The notes beneath the pieces are model-generated. The model was not told where the DNA came from. It saw only the letters and a program-made list of their open reading frames with translations, and ran no database searches. Made by a program: the position numbers and the translations under genes. A stretch of 64,000 nt of DNA from NCBI GenBank assembly GCA_023251135.1, contig JAHEZJ010000022.1, forward strand, positions 1-64,000. The letters run 5' to 3'. The stretch's first letter is position 1; every line of letters begins with the position of its first letter. The stretch is from Flavobacterium sp. GTDB lineage: Bacteria > Bacteroidota > Bacteroidia > Flavobacteriales > Flavobacteriaceae. Shown here piece after piece: positions 9,901 to 19,221 of the stretch.

Positions 9901-11752
9901 AGCGTATGTAGTGGTTAAAGAAGGATATACCTTAGACAATTTTAAAGAATATCTTTCCGAAAGTTTGCCTGCCTACATGGTACCTACCATATGCATTGAA
10001 CTGGATGAAATGCCGCTTACTTCTAATGGAAAAGTAAACAAAAAAGCGTTGCCAAAAGTAGCCACACAAGGAACAACGGCTAACGGTTATGTGGCACCTC
10101 GCAATAACAAGGAAGAGCAGCTGATAACCATCTGGAAAGAAATTCTGGACAGGGAACGTATAGGAGTTTTAGATAACTTTTTTGAGTTTGGCGGTCACAG
10201 TCTTAAACTTACAAGGCTGATTACAAGATACCATAAAGAGTATGGCGTAAAACTAGAATTGAGAGACTTATTCATCAATAAAACTATTGAAGAGCATTGT
10301 ACCCTGCTATTTGGTGCCACTGTCGAAACTAAAGTAGAAAAAATAGAGCCGGTAGCACAACAGTCCAATTATCCACTTTCCAGCGGTCAGTATTGCATGT
10401 GGGTTTTGAGCCAGTCTTCTGAAGAAAGTAATATTTCATACAACATGCCGGCACATCTTACTTTAGAAGGATATAATATTCCTTTTTTAAAGAAAGCCAT
10501 TGATGCGGTTATAGAACGTCACGAAACCTTGCGTACGGTATTTAAGGAAGACGAAAATTCGGAAGTAAGACAATGGATCTGCGCTCCTTCAACAATTGAC
10601 TTTGCCATTACGGAACTTGATTTCAGAGCAGAAGAAAATATCGAGAAAGCGGTAGCAGCCTATATGAAAGAGGACGCCTTACAGCCTTTCCGTCTTGATC
10701 AGGGACCTTTGTTACGAATTGCACTCTTACAAATTTCAGATACCGATCATATTTTCTATTACAATATGCATCATATTATTGGAGACGGAGTTTCAAAATA
10801 TATCTTAAAACGAGATGTTTTAGCCTTCTATAATGGCTTTAAAAATGATACGGTGGTGTCACTTCCTGTTTTAGACATTCAGTACAAAGATTTTGCGGTT
10901 TGGCAAAAACAACAATTGGAAAATGGTGCTTTTGAGCCTCACAAACAATATTGGCTGCAAACCTTGTCCGGAGACAGAGCTTTATTAGACTTGCCGACTC
11001 AGAAAGCGAGACCAAAAGTAAAGACCAACAACGGTCAGACCTTACGAACCTTAATTTCGGATACCGACACCGCTAAATTTGCCGCCTATTGTAAAGCCAA
11101 TAACGGAACCTTATTTACAGGAGTATTGGCCGTTTGGAATATATTATTTTACCGATATACCAACCAAAAGGACATACTGATAGGAGCACCAATTGCCGGA
11201 AGAGATCATGTAGATCTGGAAAATCAAATTGGACTTTATTTCAACAATATGGTCGTTCGCAACCAGGTGAATCCGGAAGAGAATTTTGATGAGACTTTCA
11301 GCAAAGTAAGAGACGTTATGTTTGAAAACACAAAACATCAGATGTATCCGTTTGACAACTTGCAGGATGACTTAAAGATAAAAGGCGATACGAGCCGTAA
11401 TCCGCTTTACGACGTCATGCTTTCTTACCATAACACGATAGACAACAATACCAACTATCAGTTTACAAAGGAGGAAATCGATCAGATTGTGGTTCAGGAC
11501 GAAAGAGGTGCAAAACTGGATATGCTGATTAATTTTAAAGAGATTGGCAGCTATTTGTATTTTGATATTAACTACAATACAGATGTTTACAATCAAAGCT
11601 GTATTAAAGGTTTGATGCAAAATTTCAAAAACTTACTGTCACAGTTACTGGTGAATAGTCAGGAAAAAATTAGTGATGTCGATTTCCAGAAAGAGACAAA
11701 GGAAAACCTGAGAAATCTAAACGTCAATAAATTTAAGCTGGTTAAAAAATAA
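6968..11752 (+). CDS. NRPS: TubC-type docking-C-A(Thr)-PCP-C
   Basis: 1594 residues. Residues 1-60 resemble the TubC N-terminal docking domain: a short alpha-beta-beta-alpha pattern with a GKLTPSDI turn and a helix ending in IITYLKK. Then C domain about 74-500 with HHVLWDG at 214-220, A domain about 535-1022, PCP with Ser1078 (GGHS), and a second C domain about 1118-1560 with HHIIGDG at 1268-1274. The A pocket reads D-F-W-N-I-G-M-V-H-K, identical to the published Thr code, so Thr activation is a fairly strong inference. The protein ends after the second C domain, so the acceptor module must be another polypeptide. The NRPS at 12911, which begins with a degenerate C domain, is the natural partner. 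The docking domain should mate with an upstream NRPS C-terminus. Confidence 0.96.
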   Translation: MEKFIKQLKSLGFELKIDGQDLILLGKEGKLTPSDIKIITERPDVTSFIKENKADIITYLKKEDFKLDRKNISSMYGLSPVQEGILFHSTYLYNTESKENTTYHTQFDVSFSSKLNVDLFKKAWQNVINNHTILRTGFIYDKVNIPIQFVNKEVEVPLRFIDLTNDSDQEKEAKFLALKNEDRFEDFSFTNPPLMRITIAKFGEDAYKMIWTKHHVLWDGWSGQVIIQEVIRAYTNLMYGTPIEAQVEDKYEDFINYIKSIDAFEEKAFWQSYMKDFSEPSLLPFCKAAHERNKGKGKYERISIDFDEALTQKINDFSKSNHVTPNTLTQAVWAILLSKYTGLKDIVYGVTVSGRPADLNYDNKVGLYINTIPLRAKIDNSQTIAAFLDMLQKTSVGARNFQHTSLSKIQQWNEIKGDCFDSLLSFTNYPSKSGDNSRKAVLEIDNVNVKENNNYLLSIQPMLKDKLAIDFTFNSSIMDRAFVQMITEHFRTAICNMAEEKFTTIGDFDMLGEDEIIALTKTYNASETGYPADQNMVEIFEEKVAATPDAIALTLDGEGMTYKVLNEKANQLAGYLKEQGVGPESMVGMCINRSFEMIIGIFGILKAGGAYVPIDPQYPTERINFILNDIDSKIVLVSTKSSEVLKLEDHIQLVNLDQADTLFSGYATSNLELDLPLSNLAYVIYTSGTTGVPKGVMIEHGNVVRLFFTDQPLFDFDEKDVWCVFHSYSFDFSVWEIFGALLYGGRLVIVPELVAKDTKAFAQLLEEEKVTVLNQTPSAFNALQEEVIDKKQALNVRYVIFGGEALTPGVLKPWAAQYPDCSLINMYGITETTVHVTFKEIGAREIDLNISDIGRPIPTMGCYILDENFDLVPMGVTGELYVSGAGVSRGYLNRPELSKERFMTNPFNPGERLYKTGDVAKRLTSGDIEYLGRNDKQIKIRGFRIELGEVEAALNVCPYANHAAVIVHEDQYYSKELVAYVVVKEGYTLDNFKEYLSESLPAYMVPTICIELDEMPLTSNGKVNKKALPKVATQGTTANGYVAPRNNKEEQLITIWKEILDRERIGVLDNFFEFGGHSLKLTRLITRYHKEYGVKLELRDLFINKTIEEHCTLLFGATVETKVEKIEPVAQQSNYPLSSGQYCMWVLSQSSEESNISYNMPAHLTLEGYNIPFLKKAIDAVIERHETLRTVFKEDENSEVRQWICAPSTIDFAITELDFRAEENIEKAVAAYMKEDALQPFRLDQGPLLRIALLQISDTDHIFYYNMHHIIGDGVSKYILKRDVLAFYNGFKNDTVVSLPVLDIQYKDFAVWQKQQLENGAFEPHKQYWLQTLSGDRALLDLPTQKARPKVKTNNGQTLRTLISDTDTAKFAAYCKANNGTLFTGVLAVWNILFYRYTNQKDILIGAPIAGRDHVDLENQIGLYFNNMVVRNQVNPEENFDETFSKVRDVMFENTKHQMYPFDNLQDDLKIKGDTSRNPLYDVMLSYHNTIDNNTNYQFTKEEIDQIVVQDERGAKLDMLINFKEIGSYLYFDINYNTDVYNQSCIKGLMQNFKNLLSQLLVNSQEKISDVDFQKETKENLRNLNVNKFKLVKK

Positions 11753-11831
11753 GCCAGTTCCCGACACATCTTTCATTTAAAAATAGTGCTAACCCAGACA
11801 GTTTTAAAGCTGTATTTTAAAAAATAAGATC

Positions 11832-12824
11832 ATGATCAATAGCATACAAAAATTAAAAAATATTAAGGCTGAGAAAGTAACAGCCGAAGTAAAAGTAGAA
11901 TATTCAGTATGGCCTGGCGGTGCAGGTTTTCCTTTAGTGGTAAAGCCTTCAACAGTAGGAATGCAGCTAAACGACTGGGTTGCTCAAAACAGACCCGAAT
12001 TTCAGGAAAAAGTAAACACCTACGGGGCGTTGCTTTTTAGAGGATTTCATATCAACACCGTGGAGAAATTTGAAGACTTCAGCAGGTTGTATGCCGATAC
12101 ACCTCTTGAATACAACTTAAGATCATCACCGCGATATGCTGTTGGAAAAAACGTTTATCATACCACAACTTACCCTAAAGAATATTCGATCGAAATGCAC
12201 AGCGAAAGCTCATATGCTCCTGCGCATCCCAGCAATATTGTTTTTTGCTGTATCGATCCGGCAGACAAACAAGGGGAAACTCCTATTGCCGATAACAAAA
12301 AAGTATTGGAGTACTTAAGTGAAAAAACAAGAACCAAGTTTTCTGAAAAAGGAGTGAAATACGTTAGAAACCTCAACGAAGCCTATGGTTTGTCCTGGAA
12401 AGAAGTTTTTCAGACCGAAGATAAAAAAGAGGTAGAAAAAACCTGTGACGAACAAGGCATTTCATACGAGTGGAAAAGCGACACCAACTTAGTCTTAACC
12501 TGGGTCAAAAAAGCAATCTGGGAACATCCTGCTACCGGAGTTCAGGTATGGTTTAATCATGCCTACTTCTTTAACAAATATGCATTGGAGGCCTCTTTCT
12601 TTGATCTGGTAAATTCAGAAGATCAGTTGCCTAATAACACCTTCTATGGTGATGGAAGCGAAATCTCTAAAGAAGAAATAGAAGAAATAAGAGCAGCTTA
12701 TCTAAAAGCGACCGTACTATTTCCATGGGAAAAAGGAGATGTATTGTTCTTAGACAACATGCTCATGTCTCACGGCAGAAGCCCTTATGAAGGCAGCAGA
12801 CAAATCATAGCATCATTATTTTAA
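11832..12824 (+). CDS. TauD/TfdA-family Fe(II)/2-oxoglutarate dioxygenase, SyrP/AsnO-like amino-acid beta-hydroxylase
   Basis: 330 residues, the usual length for the clavaminate-synthase-like/SyrP group of TauD-fold oxygenases. The iron-binding HxE is visible as H123-S-E125 and the distal His as H314 in MSHGRSPYEGSR, whose Arg should bind 2-oxoglutarate. Characterised relatives are SyrP, which beta-hydroxylates PCP-bound Asp in syringomycin, and AsnO, which hydroxylates free Asn for CDA. Here the gene lies between the NRPS predicted to load Thr and the one predicted to load Asn, in a line that also has two Asp-type A domains. Beta-hydroxy-Asp or beta-hydroxy-Asn is therefore the leading guess. 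The family call is strong; the substrate is inferred. Confidence 0.9.
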   Translation: MINSIQKLKNIKAEKVTAEVKVEYSVWPGGAGFPLVVKPSTVGMQLNDWVAQNRPEFQEKVNTYGALLFRGFHINTVEKFEDFSRLYADTPLEYNLRSSPRYAVGKNVYHTTTYPKEYSIEMHSESSYAPAHPSNIVFCCIDPADKQGETPIADNKKVLEYLSEKTRTKFSEKGVKYVRNLNEAYGLSWKEVFQTEDKKEVEKTCDEQGISYEWKSDTNLVLTWVKKAIWEHPATGVQVWFNHAYFFNKYALEASFFDLVNSEDQLPNNTFYGDGSEISKEEIEEIRAAYLKATVLFPWEKGDVLFLDNMLMSHGRSPYEGSRQIIASLF

Positions 12825-12910
12825 AAGGAAACACCTATCCACCAAAAACCAGAGCACTGTTCATGCTATGTTCGAACAGTTAAATACCTAATTAATCAGA
12901 TACTAACATA

Positions 12911-15900
12911 ATGGAAAAAGAAGCAATAAACAATGTTGAAGCCTATCAACTTTCTATAAATCAAATGAACTTATGGAGTGTAGCCCAAAAAAACATCCAG
13001 GATTATTACAATCAGGTGGTTATTGATTTGGGTAGAGAAGTAACTACAGAGAAGTTACAACGCGGATTAGCGCATGTAATACGTAAAAATGAAACTTTAT
13101 TGTTTAAGATAAGTGTAGTTTCAGGTGCTGTTTTTCCAGTTCAGATAGTAGCTGAGGTAAAAGAAACTGAAATAGCAGAACGAGCTGTTCAAACGCTGGA
13201 AGAAACCACTGTTTCGGCAGTAGCTCAGGAATGTTTGGGGTACGGTTATAATCCTTTGGAAGATAACGCGATACGTCTTTGTTTACTGAAAGATCCGAAC
13301 GGAAATCAGGTATTGGTTGTACGTTTGTATGCGTTATGGGCAGACAGTTATACCACTGCTTTTTTGTGCAGCGAATTGTCAAAAGCTTTGCTGGATGAGA
13401 CTTCTTATGAAAAAGAAGAAAGAGAAGTGGTAGAATATCAGGACTTTTCGGCCTGGCAGCAGCAATTGTTTAGCGAGCCTGAAGAAGAAGGCAGCAATTT
13501 CTGGAAAAACTATACCATCGATTTAACCAAAGATATTGTACCGTTTAAAACCAAAACAAATGCTGTATTTGCACCACAAAGAAAATCGCTTTGCATTATC
13601 GAAAGTGATGCCTACAAACAATTAAAAGCAAAATCGGTACAGGAAGACTGCTCCGTAGAACATTTGCTTTTAGCGCGTTATGCGGCTTATTTATCAAAAT
13701 TCGATGAAGATTCTTTTACATTGGGGTACCTGCCTTACAACAGGTATTACAATGAATTGGAAAACACTTTTGGTTTAGTAGCCAAAACACTTCCGGTTCA
13801 GTTAGAAGGATTGTCCTTATTGTCTGAAAACGAAGCGGTTTCATTTCTTAAAAAATCAGTAGATGAAATCGGAACATGGTCAGACTATTTTTATGTAAAC
13901 AGGATTCACGACAAAGAAGCGAGTGAGGCTACCATTTTTAAATATGTATTTGAGTATGTAGCGCTAAATAAAAAGGAGACAGCGGATGTTTTAAAAATAA
14001 GAGATATCTACAGCGTTACCGATGCTTTTGAACTTAAAATAAGTGCAATCGATCACGGAGACAGGCTGGTACTCGATTTATATTATGATACTGCGCGTTA
14101 TACCGATCAGGCAATAACTTTAATCGCTGCTCAGCTTCAGGCTGCCTTTACCAATCAAAAAAATGTGTTAGCGGGTCAGGCCATTATAGAAGCTTCCAAC
14201 GACACCGCACAACAATTTGAATCCTTCAATACCGTTACAGCAATTTTTGAGCAACAGGTACAATTACACGCCAATAAAACAGCATTGTGTTATGAGGATG
14301 CCACTATTTCGTATGCCGAATTAAATGAAAAAGCCAATCAATTTGCACACCATTTAATGCACCAGTGCGGTATTCAAAAAGGAGAGCCGGTGGCGGTTTT
14401 GTTAGACCGTTCTCCGTACTTTATGATTAGCGTTTTGGGAATCCTTAAAACAGGAGCCTATTACATTCCGATGGATACCGCGTATCCAAAAGACAGAGTA
14501 CAATTTATTCTGGAAGACGCTGCCTGTACCGTTTTAGTAAGTACGCCGGCCATTACAACCGAAGGAGATTTTGCTACCGTAACCGTTCTTGATCCGTCTA
14601 AAGAAGAGATATACCAATCTGATGCAAACCCATCCAATTTCAATCAAATAAGTAAGGAAGATATCGCGTATTGCATCTACACCTCAGGATCTACCGGAAA
14701 TCCTAAAGGCTGTTTGATTACGCATGCCAACCTTTTAAACTACATACAATGGTCGAATGAGTACTATTTTACCGATGCCGAAACAGGCAACTGGGGCTTA
14801 ATTACTTCAGTTTCGTTTGATTTGACAATTACGGCACTTTTTACAAGTCTAACCAGAGGAAAAAAATTATGGATCGGATCTGATGCAAAAGCGATTAACG
14901 AATTGCTTACAGAGGCCTTCACCAATCCGGAAATCGATACCTTAAAACTAACACCATCACACCTGGCCTTATTGAAAGAGCTGGCAATTGATAAAACAAA
15001 CGTAAAAATAATCATTTGCGGAGGTGAGCAGCTTACGCAAAACCAACTGCAAAATGTATGGGAGATTAACCCTGACATCCGCATAATTAATGAATACGGA
15101 CCTACCGAAACAACCGTAGGCTGTATTGTACAGGAAATGACGGCAGCACAGTCGCAGGTACGTATTGGAAAACCTATTGCCAATACCACTATCACCATTG
15201 CAGATCCTCAGGGCAACCCTTGCGATGTTGGAGTCTACGGAGAAATCATCATTGCAGGAGCCGGAGTTGCCAAAGGATATCTAAACCGTCCTGAACTGAA
15301 CAAAGAACGATTTGTAACGGCAGAAAATGGAATGCCGGCTTATAGAACCGGAGATATCGCAAGATGGATGGACAACGGAGAAATAATTTACAAAGAACGA
15401 AAAGACGATCAGGTAAAAGTAAGAGGTTACAGAATTGAATTAAGCGAAATCGAACAACAGCTTATCCTTCATCCCAACATCAGTCAGGCTGTTGTTTTGG
15501 TAGATACCAGAAATCAGGGCGAAAAAGAAATTGTTGCTTTTATAGTTTCTTCTCAAAAAATAGATTCAAAAGAAATAAAAAGATACCTCGAGCGCCAATT
15601 ACCGGAATACATGATTCCTGCTGTTGTTGTCGAAGTAGATACCATTCCGTTAACTGTAAATGGTAAAGTCGATAAAAAATATTTGCTTACGCTAAACAAA
15701 GGAAGAGCATCGAGCGCAGTTTATGTTGCGCCTTCCAATGTGCTTGAAGAGCAAATTGCAGCCATTTGGCAGGAAGTACTTCATTTGGATACCATCGGAA
15801 CGGAAGATGACTTTTTTGAATTGGGAGGCCACAGTTTGAAAGCCACACAGCTCATCAATCACTATCACAAAGCTTTTGAAGTAAAATTGGGATTAAAAGA

Positions 15901-18900
15901 AATATTTGCCAGTACGACCATAAAAGCACATGCTGCTTTAATTGAAAACTCAGAAGTTAAAAAACATACTTCCATACAAAAAGTTCAGGATGCCGAAGAT
16001 TACCCGGTTTCAGCCGGACAACGCCGATTATGGATTTTAAGCCAATTTGCAGGAAGTACCGGAGTTTACAACATGCCTTTTCGCCAGACTTTAAAAGGAA
16101 CCTACGATCTAGGCTGTTTCTCAAAAGCAATCGAACTGGCTGTAGACCGACACGAAGCTTTACGAACAGTTTTTAAAGTCAATGATGAAGGAGAAGTAAG
16201 ACAGTTGGTAAAAACAACAGCAGAGTTGGGCTTTACCGTAAATCATATCGATTACACCACCGATTTGCATCAGGATACCAACGTAGCTTTATACATCAAA
16301 GAAGATGCCTATGCAGCCTTTGACCTCACCAATGGTCCTTTAGTAAGAGCCAGTATATTACAGCTTTCAGATGATGAATATATATTTTGCTACAACCTGC
16401 ATCATATTATTAGCGATGGCTGGTCGATGGATGTTCTTGCAAAAGATGTATTTGCGTTGTACGAACAGCTTTTGGAAGGAAAAGAACCGGTATTACCACT
16501 ACTAAAAATCCAATATAGAGACTATGCGGTTTGGCAAGAGGAACAATTGAAGCAGGAACAAAACAACATCCATAAAGAGTATTGGTTAAAAACACTGGCA
16601 GGAGAACTTCCGGCTTTAGATTTGCCTTACCAAAAAGTAAGACCAACAGTTAAAACCTATGCCGGTAACAGCCTTAAAACCTACATTACGCCGGAGATTA
16701 CGAACCGACTTAAAAAATACGGACAACAGCAGAGCGGAAGTTTATTTATAGGATTGTTAGCTGCCTGGAACATCTTGTTTCACAAATATACTTCTGAAAA
16801 GGACATCATTATCGGGACACCGGTGGCAGGTAGAGATCATACCGATTTAAGCGATCAGATTGGTTTTTATATCAATACACTGGCCTTGCGAAATACAATA
16901 GGACCGGAGGAGAGTTTTGAATCTTTTTACCATACGGCAAAAGAAAACACACTTCGCTCTTACGAACACCAGATGTATCCTTTTGATCACCTGGTAGACG
17001 ATCTTGATATTCGAAACGATACCGGAAGAAGTGCCATATTTGATGTTATGCTGATGCTGCAGAACATGAGAGAGGTTGCCGAAAACAAAAAATTGAAGCA
17101 GTCAGCTTTTAGTACCATAGAAGATCAGGGTTACAAAGTATCTAAGTTTGATATGGATATTGCTTTTCAGGAGCAGGGAGATTATCTCTCGTTTAATGTT
17201 ACCTACAATACCGACCTGTATTCGAAAGAAGCGGCAAGCCGTATCATGGAGCATTACAAACAATTGCTGGAAGTACTTTTAGAAAATCCGACGCAACAGA
17301 TCAAAAACATAGATTACATTTCTGAAGAAGAAAAACAGCAGCTTATTGTTGATTTTAATGCCAATTCGATAGCCTATCCTACCGGTACATTAATGGATTT
17401 GTTTGCGCTTCAGGTAGCTAAAACTCCTGATAACAAAGCATTATCCTTTAAGAATCAAAATTATACCTATCAGGAACTGGACAGTCTTTCCAGCCGATTG
17501 GCCCGCGCTTTAAGAGACGATCATGCCATTGTAAAAGGAGATTTTATAGGAGTAGAATTAGAAAGAGACGCAACAGTCATTATTGCTATTTTAGGAATTA
17601 TGAAAGCAGGGGCGGTTTACATTCCGATCGACACAGCCTATCCCGATGCACGAAAAGCATACATCTATGACGATACCAAAATCAAATTACTGATTACAGA
17701 TCGATCTCATATAACGGCTGGTACTGATTTTAAAGGCACTCTGTTTGATATTGTTACCGATTTTAAACCTTTTAATTATAGTGAAGAATTAGAAGATGTT
17801 AGTCTAACACCGGACGATTTGGCTTACATCATTTACACCTCGGGTTCAACCGGAAATCCAAAAGGAGTAATGATTGAACATAAGGGAATTGTAAACACCA
17901 TTTTTGCACAAATTGATCTTTTTGACATCACGGCAGAGAATAACGGATTACAGTTTGCTTCCTTCTCATTTGATGCTTCGATCTCCGAAATATTCACCGC
18001 TCTTTTATCAGGAGCCTGTTTGTGTGTTATAGACAGAGAACACCGCGAAGATCCTAAAATGCTGGAAAAATATATTGTGGAGAAAAAAATAGATATAGCC
18101 ACGATACCGCCTTCTTATATGAGTTTGATGGACATCAAAACCTTAAGCAGACTTAAAACTTTAATTACTGCCGGAGAACCTCCGGTTTATAATAAGGTAA
18201 AAGAATATTTAAGGCTGGGTAATTATTACAATGCCTATGGTCCTACAGAAACCAGTATTTGTTCTGCCATGTACGGCCTGCTTAAAGGAGCAGATTTGCC
18301 GGCAGGAAATATACCGGTAGGAAAACCGATTGCCAATACACAAACTTTTATTCTCGACAAAGATCAGAAGATTGTACCTGTTGGAGTAATTGGAGAAATA
18401 TGTGTAGGAGGAGCAGGATTGGCCAAAGGCTATTTAAACCGACCGGAACTTACAGCAGAAAAGTTCATCGAACATCCGTATAAAACAAACGAACGTCTTT
18501 ACAAAACGGGCGATTTAGGAAAATGGCTTCCTGACGGTAATATCGAATTTTTGGGAAGAAAAGACGATCAGGTTAAAATTTCGGGGTATCGAATAGAACC
18601 CGGAGAAGTAGAACAAGCCTTGCTGAGCCATGCGTTAATTAACGAAGCGGTTGTGGTTGTCGAGATCAATCAGTTTAATATTAAAAGTCTGATTGCCTAC
18701 ATAGTCGTATCGGATACCACATTGTCGCTGGAACAATTAAGAGCATTTCTTAAAAACTTGATTCCGAATTATAGTATTCCTTCCGAGTTTATAGCCTTAG
18801 AACAATTGCCGATTACCATAAATGGAAAGATTGACAAAAAAGAATTGGCCCATACACCAGGAACCAGAATAGCCAGTGAAAGACAATATGTAGCACCCGA

Positions 18901-19201
18901 AACGGAAAAGGAGAGAGTGATCATACAAATCATAGCCGAAGTATTAGGAAAAGAAGCCAGCGTGGTGAGTATTCAGGATAACTTCTTTGATTTGGGAGCA
19001 AATTCCATAAAAATGGTCAAAATGCTCAATGAAATTAACAGGCAGTTAGGAACTGATATTAAAGTGGTAGCACTGTTTGAAAACCCGAATATAGAAGAGT
19101 TTGTTCAGTATTTAGATACCATCGATTCTCAGGAAAAAAACAATCTGGAAGAGCCGGAAGATATATCAGAGGCTTTTGATGAATTTATAAGCTTAATGTA
19201 A
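12911..19201 (+). CDS. NRPS: degenerate C-A(Asn)-PCP-C-A(Tyr)-PCP
   Basis: 2096 residues. Residues 1-415 have the C-domain fold pattern, but the HHxxxDG position reads YALWADS at 140-146, so both His are lost and condensation is unlikely. Then A 445-920, PCP with Ser975, C about 1020-1450 with HHIISDG at 1164-1170, A 1490-1970, PCP with Ser2032 in an atypical LGANS motif, and an acidic C-terminal tail that could dock to the PKS 20 bp downstream. The pockets read D-L-T-K-I-G-E-V-G-K (near the Asn code DLTKLGEVGK) and D-A-S-T-I-A-A-I-C-K (near Tyr codes such as DASTVAAVCK). The missing activity of the first C could be supplied by the C domain ending the previous NRPS. The pseudo-C might act as an interface domain for the adjacent TauD-type enzyme (inference). 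Confidence 0.96.
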   Translation: MEKEAINNVEAYQLSINQMNLWSVAQKNIQDYYNQVVIDLGREVTTEKLQRGLAHVIRKNETLLFKISVVSGAVFPVQIVAEVKETEIAERAVQTLEETTVSAVAQECLGYGYNPLEDNAIRLCLLKDPNGNQVLVVRLYALWADSYTTAFLCSELSKALLDETSYEKEEREVVEYQDFSAWQQQLFSEPEEEGSNFWKNYTIDLTKDIVPFKTKTNAVFAPQRKSLCIIESDAYKQLKAKSVQEDCSVEHLLLARYAAYLSKFDEDSFTLGYLPYNRYYNELENTFGLVAKTLPVQLEGLSLLSENEAVSFLKKSVDEIGTWSDYFYVNRIHDKEASEATIFKYVFEYVALNKKETADVLKIRDIYSVTDAFELKISAIDHGDRLVLDLYYDTARYTDQAITLIAAQLQAAFTNQKNVLAGQAIIEASNDTAQQFESFNTVTAIFEQQVQLHANKTALCYEDATISYAELNEKANQFAHHLMHQCGIQKGEPVAVLLDRSPYFMISVLGILKTGAYYIPMDTAYPKDRVQFILEDAACTVLVSTPAITTEGDFATVTVLDPSKEEIYQSDANPSNFNQISKEDIAYCIYTSGSTGNPKGCLITHANLLNYIQWSNEYYFTDAETGNWGLITSVSFDLTITALFTSLTRGKKLWIGSDAKAINELLTEAFTNPEIDTLKLTPSHLALLKELAIDKTNVKIIICGGEQLTQNQLQNVWEINPDIRIINEYGPTETTVGCIVQEMTAAQSQVRIGKPIANTTITIADPQGNPCDVGVYGEIIIAGAGVAKGYLNRPELNKERFVTAENGMPAYRTGDIARWMDNGEIIYKERKDDQVKVRGYRIELSEIEQQLILHPNISQAVVLVDTRNQGEKEIVAFIVSSQKIDSKEIKRYLERQLPEYMIPAVVVEVDTIPLTVNGKVDKKYLLTLNKGRASSAVYVAPSNVLEEQIAAIWQEVLHLDTIGTEDDFFELGGHSLKATQLINHYHKAFEVKLGLKEIFASTTIKAHAALIENSEVKKHTSIQKVQDAEDYPVSAGQRRLWILSQFAGSTGVYNMPFRQTLKGTYDLGCFSKAIELAVDRHEALRTVFKVNDEGEVRQLVKTTAELGFTVNHIDYTTDLHQDTNVALYIKEDAYAAFDLTNGPLVRASILQLSDDEYIFCYNLHHIISDGWSMDVLAKDVFALYEQLLEGKEPVLPLLKIQYRDYAVWQEEQLKQEQNNIHKEYWLKTLAGELPALDLPYQKVRPTVKTYAGNSLKTYITPEITNRLKKYGQQQSGSLFIGLLAAWNILFHKYTSEKDIIIGTPVAGRDHTDLSDQIGFYINTLALRNTIGPEESFESFYHTAKENTLRSYEHQMYPFDHLVDDLDIRNDTGRSAIFDVMLMLQNMREVAENKKLKQSAFSTIEDQGYKVSKFDMDIAFQEQGDYLSFNVTYNTDLYSKEAASRIMEHYKQLLEVLLENPTQQIKNIDYISEEEKQQLIVDFNANSIAYPTGTLMDLFALQVAKTPDNKALSFKNQNYTYQELDSLSSRLARALRDDHAIVKGDFIGVELERDATVIIAILGIMKAGAVYIPIDTAYPDARKAYIYDDTKIKLLITDRSHITAGTDFKGTLFDIVTDFKPFNYSEELEDVSLTPDDLAYIIYTSGSTGNPKGVMIEHKGIVNTIFAQIDLFDITAENNGLQFASFSFDASISEIFTALLSGACLCVIDREHREDPKMLEKYIVEKKIDIATIPPSYMSLMDIKTLSRLKTLITAGEPPVYNKVKEYLRLGNYYNAYGPTETSICSAMYGLLKGADLPAGNIPVGKPIANTQTFILDKDQKIVPVGVIGEICVGGAGLAKGYLNRPELTAEKFIEHPYKTNERLYKTGDLGKWLPDGNIEFLGRKDDQVKISGYRIEPGEVEQALLSHALINEAVVVVEINQFNIKSLIAYIVVSDTTLSLEQLRAFLKNLIPNYSIPSEFIALEQLPITINGKIDKKELAHTPGTRIASERQYVAPETEKERVIIQIIAEVLGKEASVVSIQDNFFDLGANSIKMVKMLNEINRQLGTDIKVVALFENPNIEEFVQYLDTIDSQEKNNLEEPEDISEAFDEFISLM

Positions 19202-19221
19202 TACAATACAATTTAATTACT

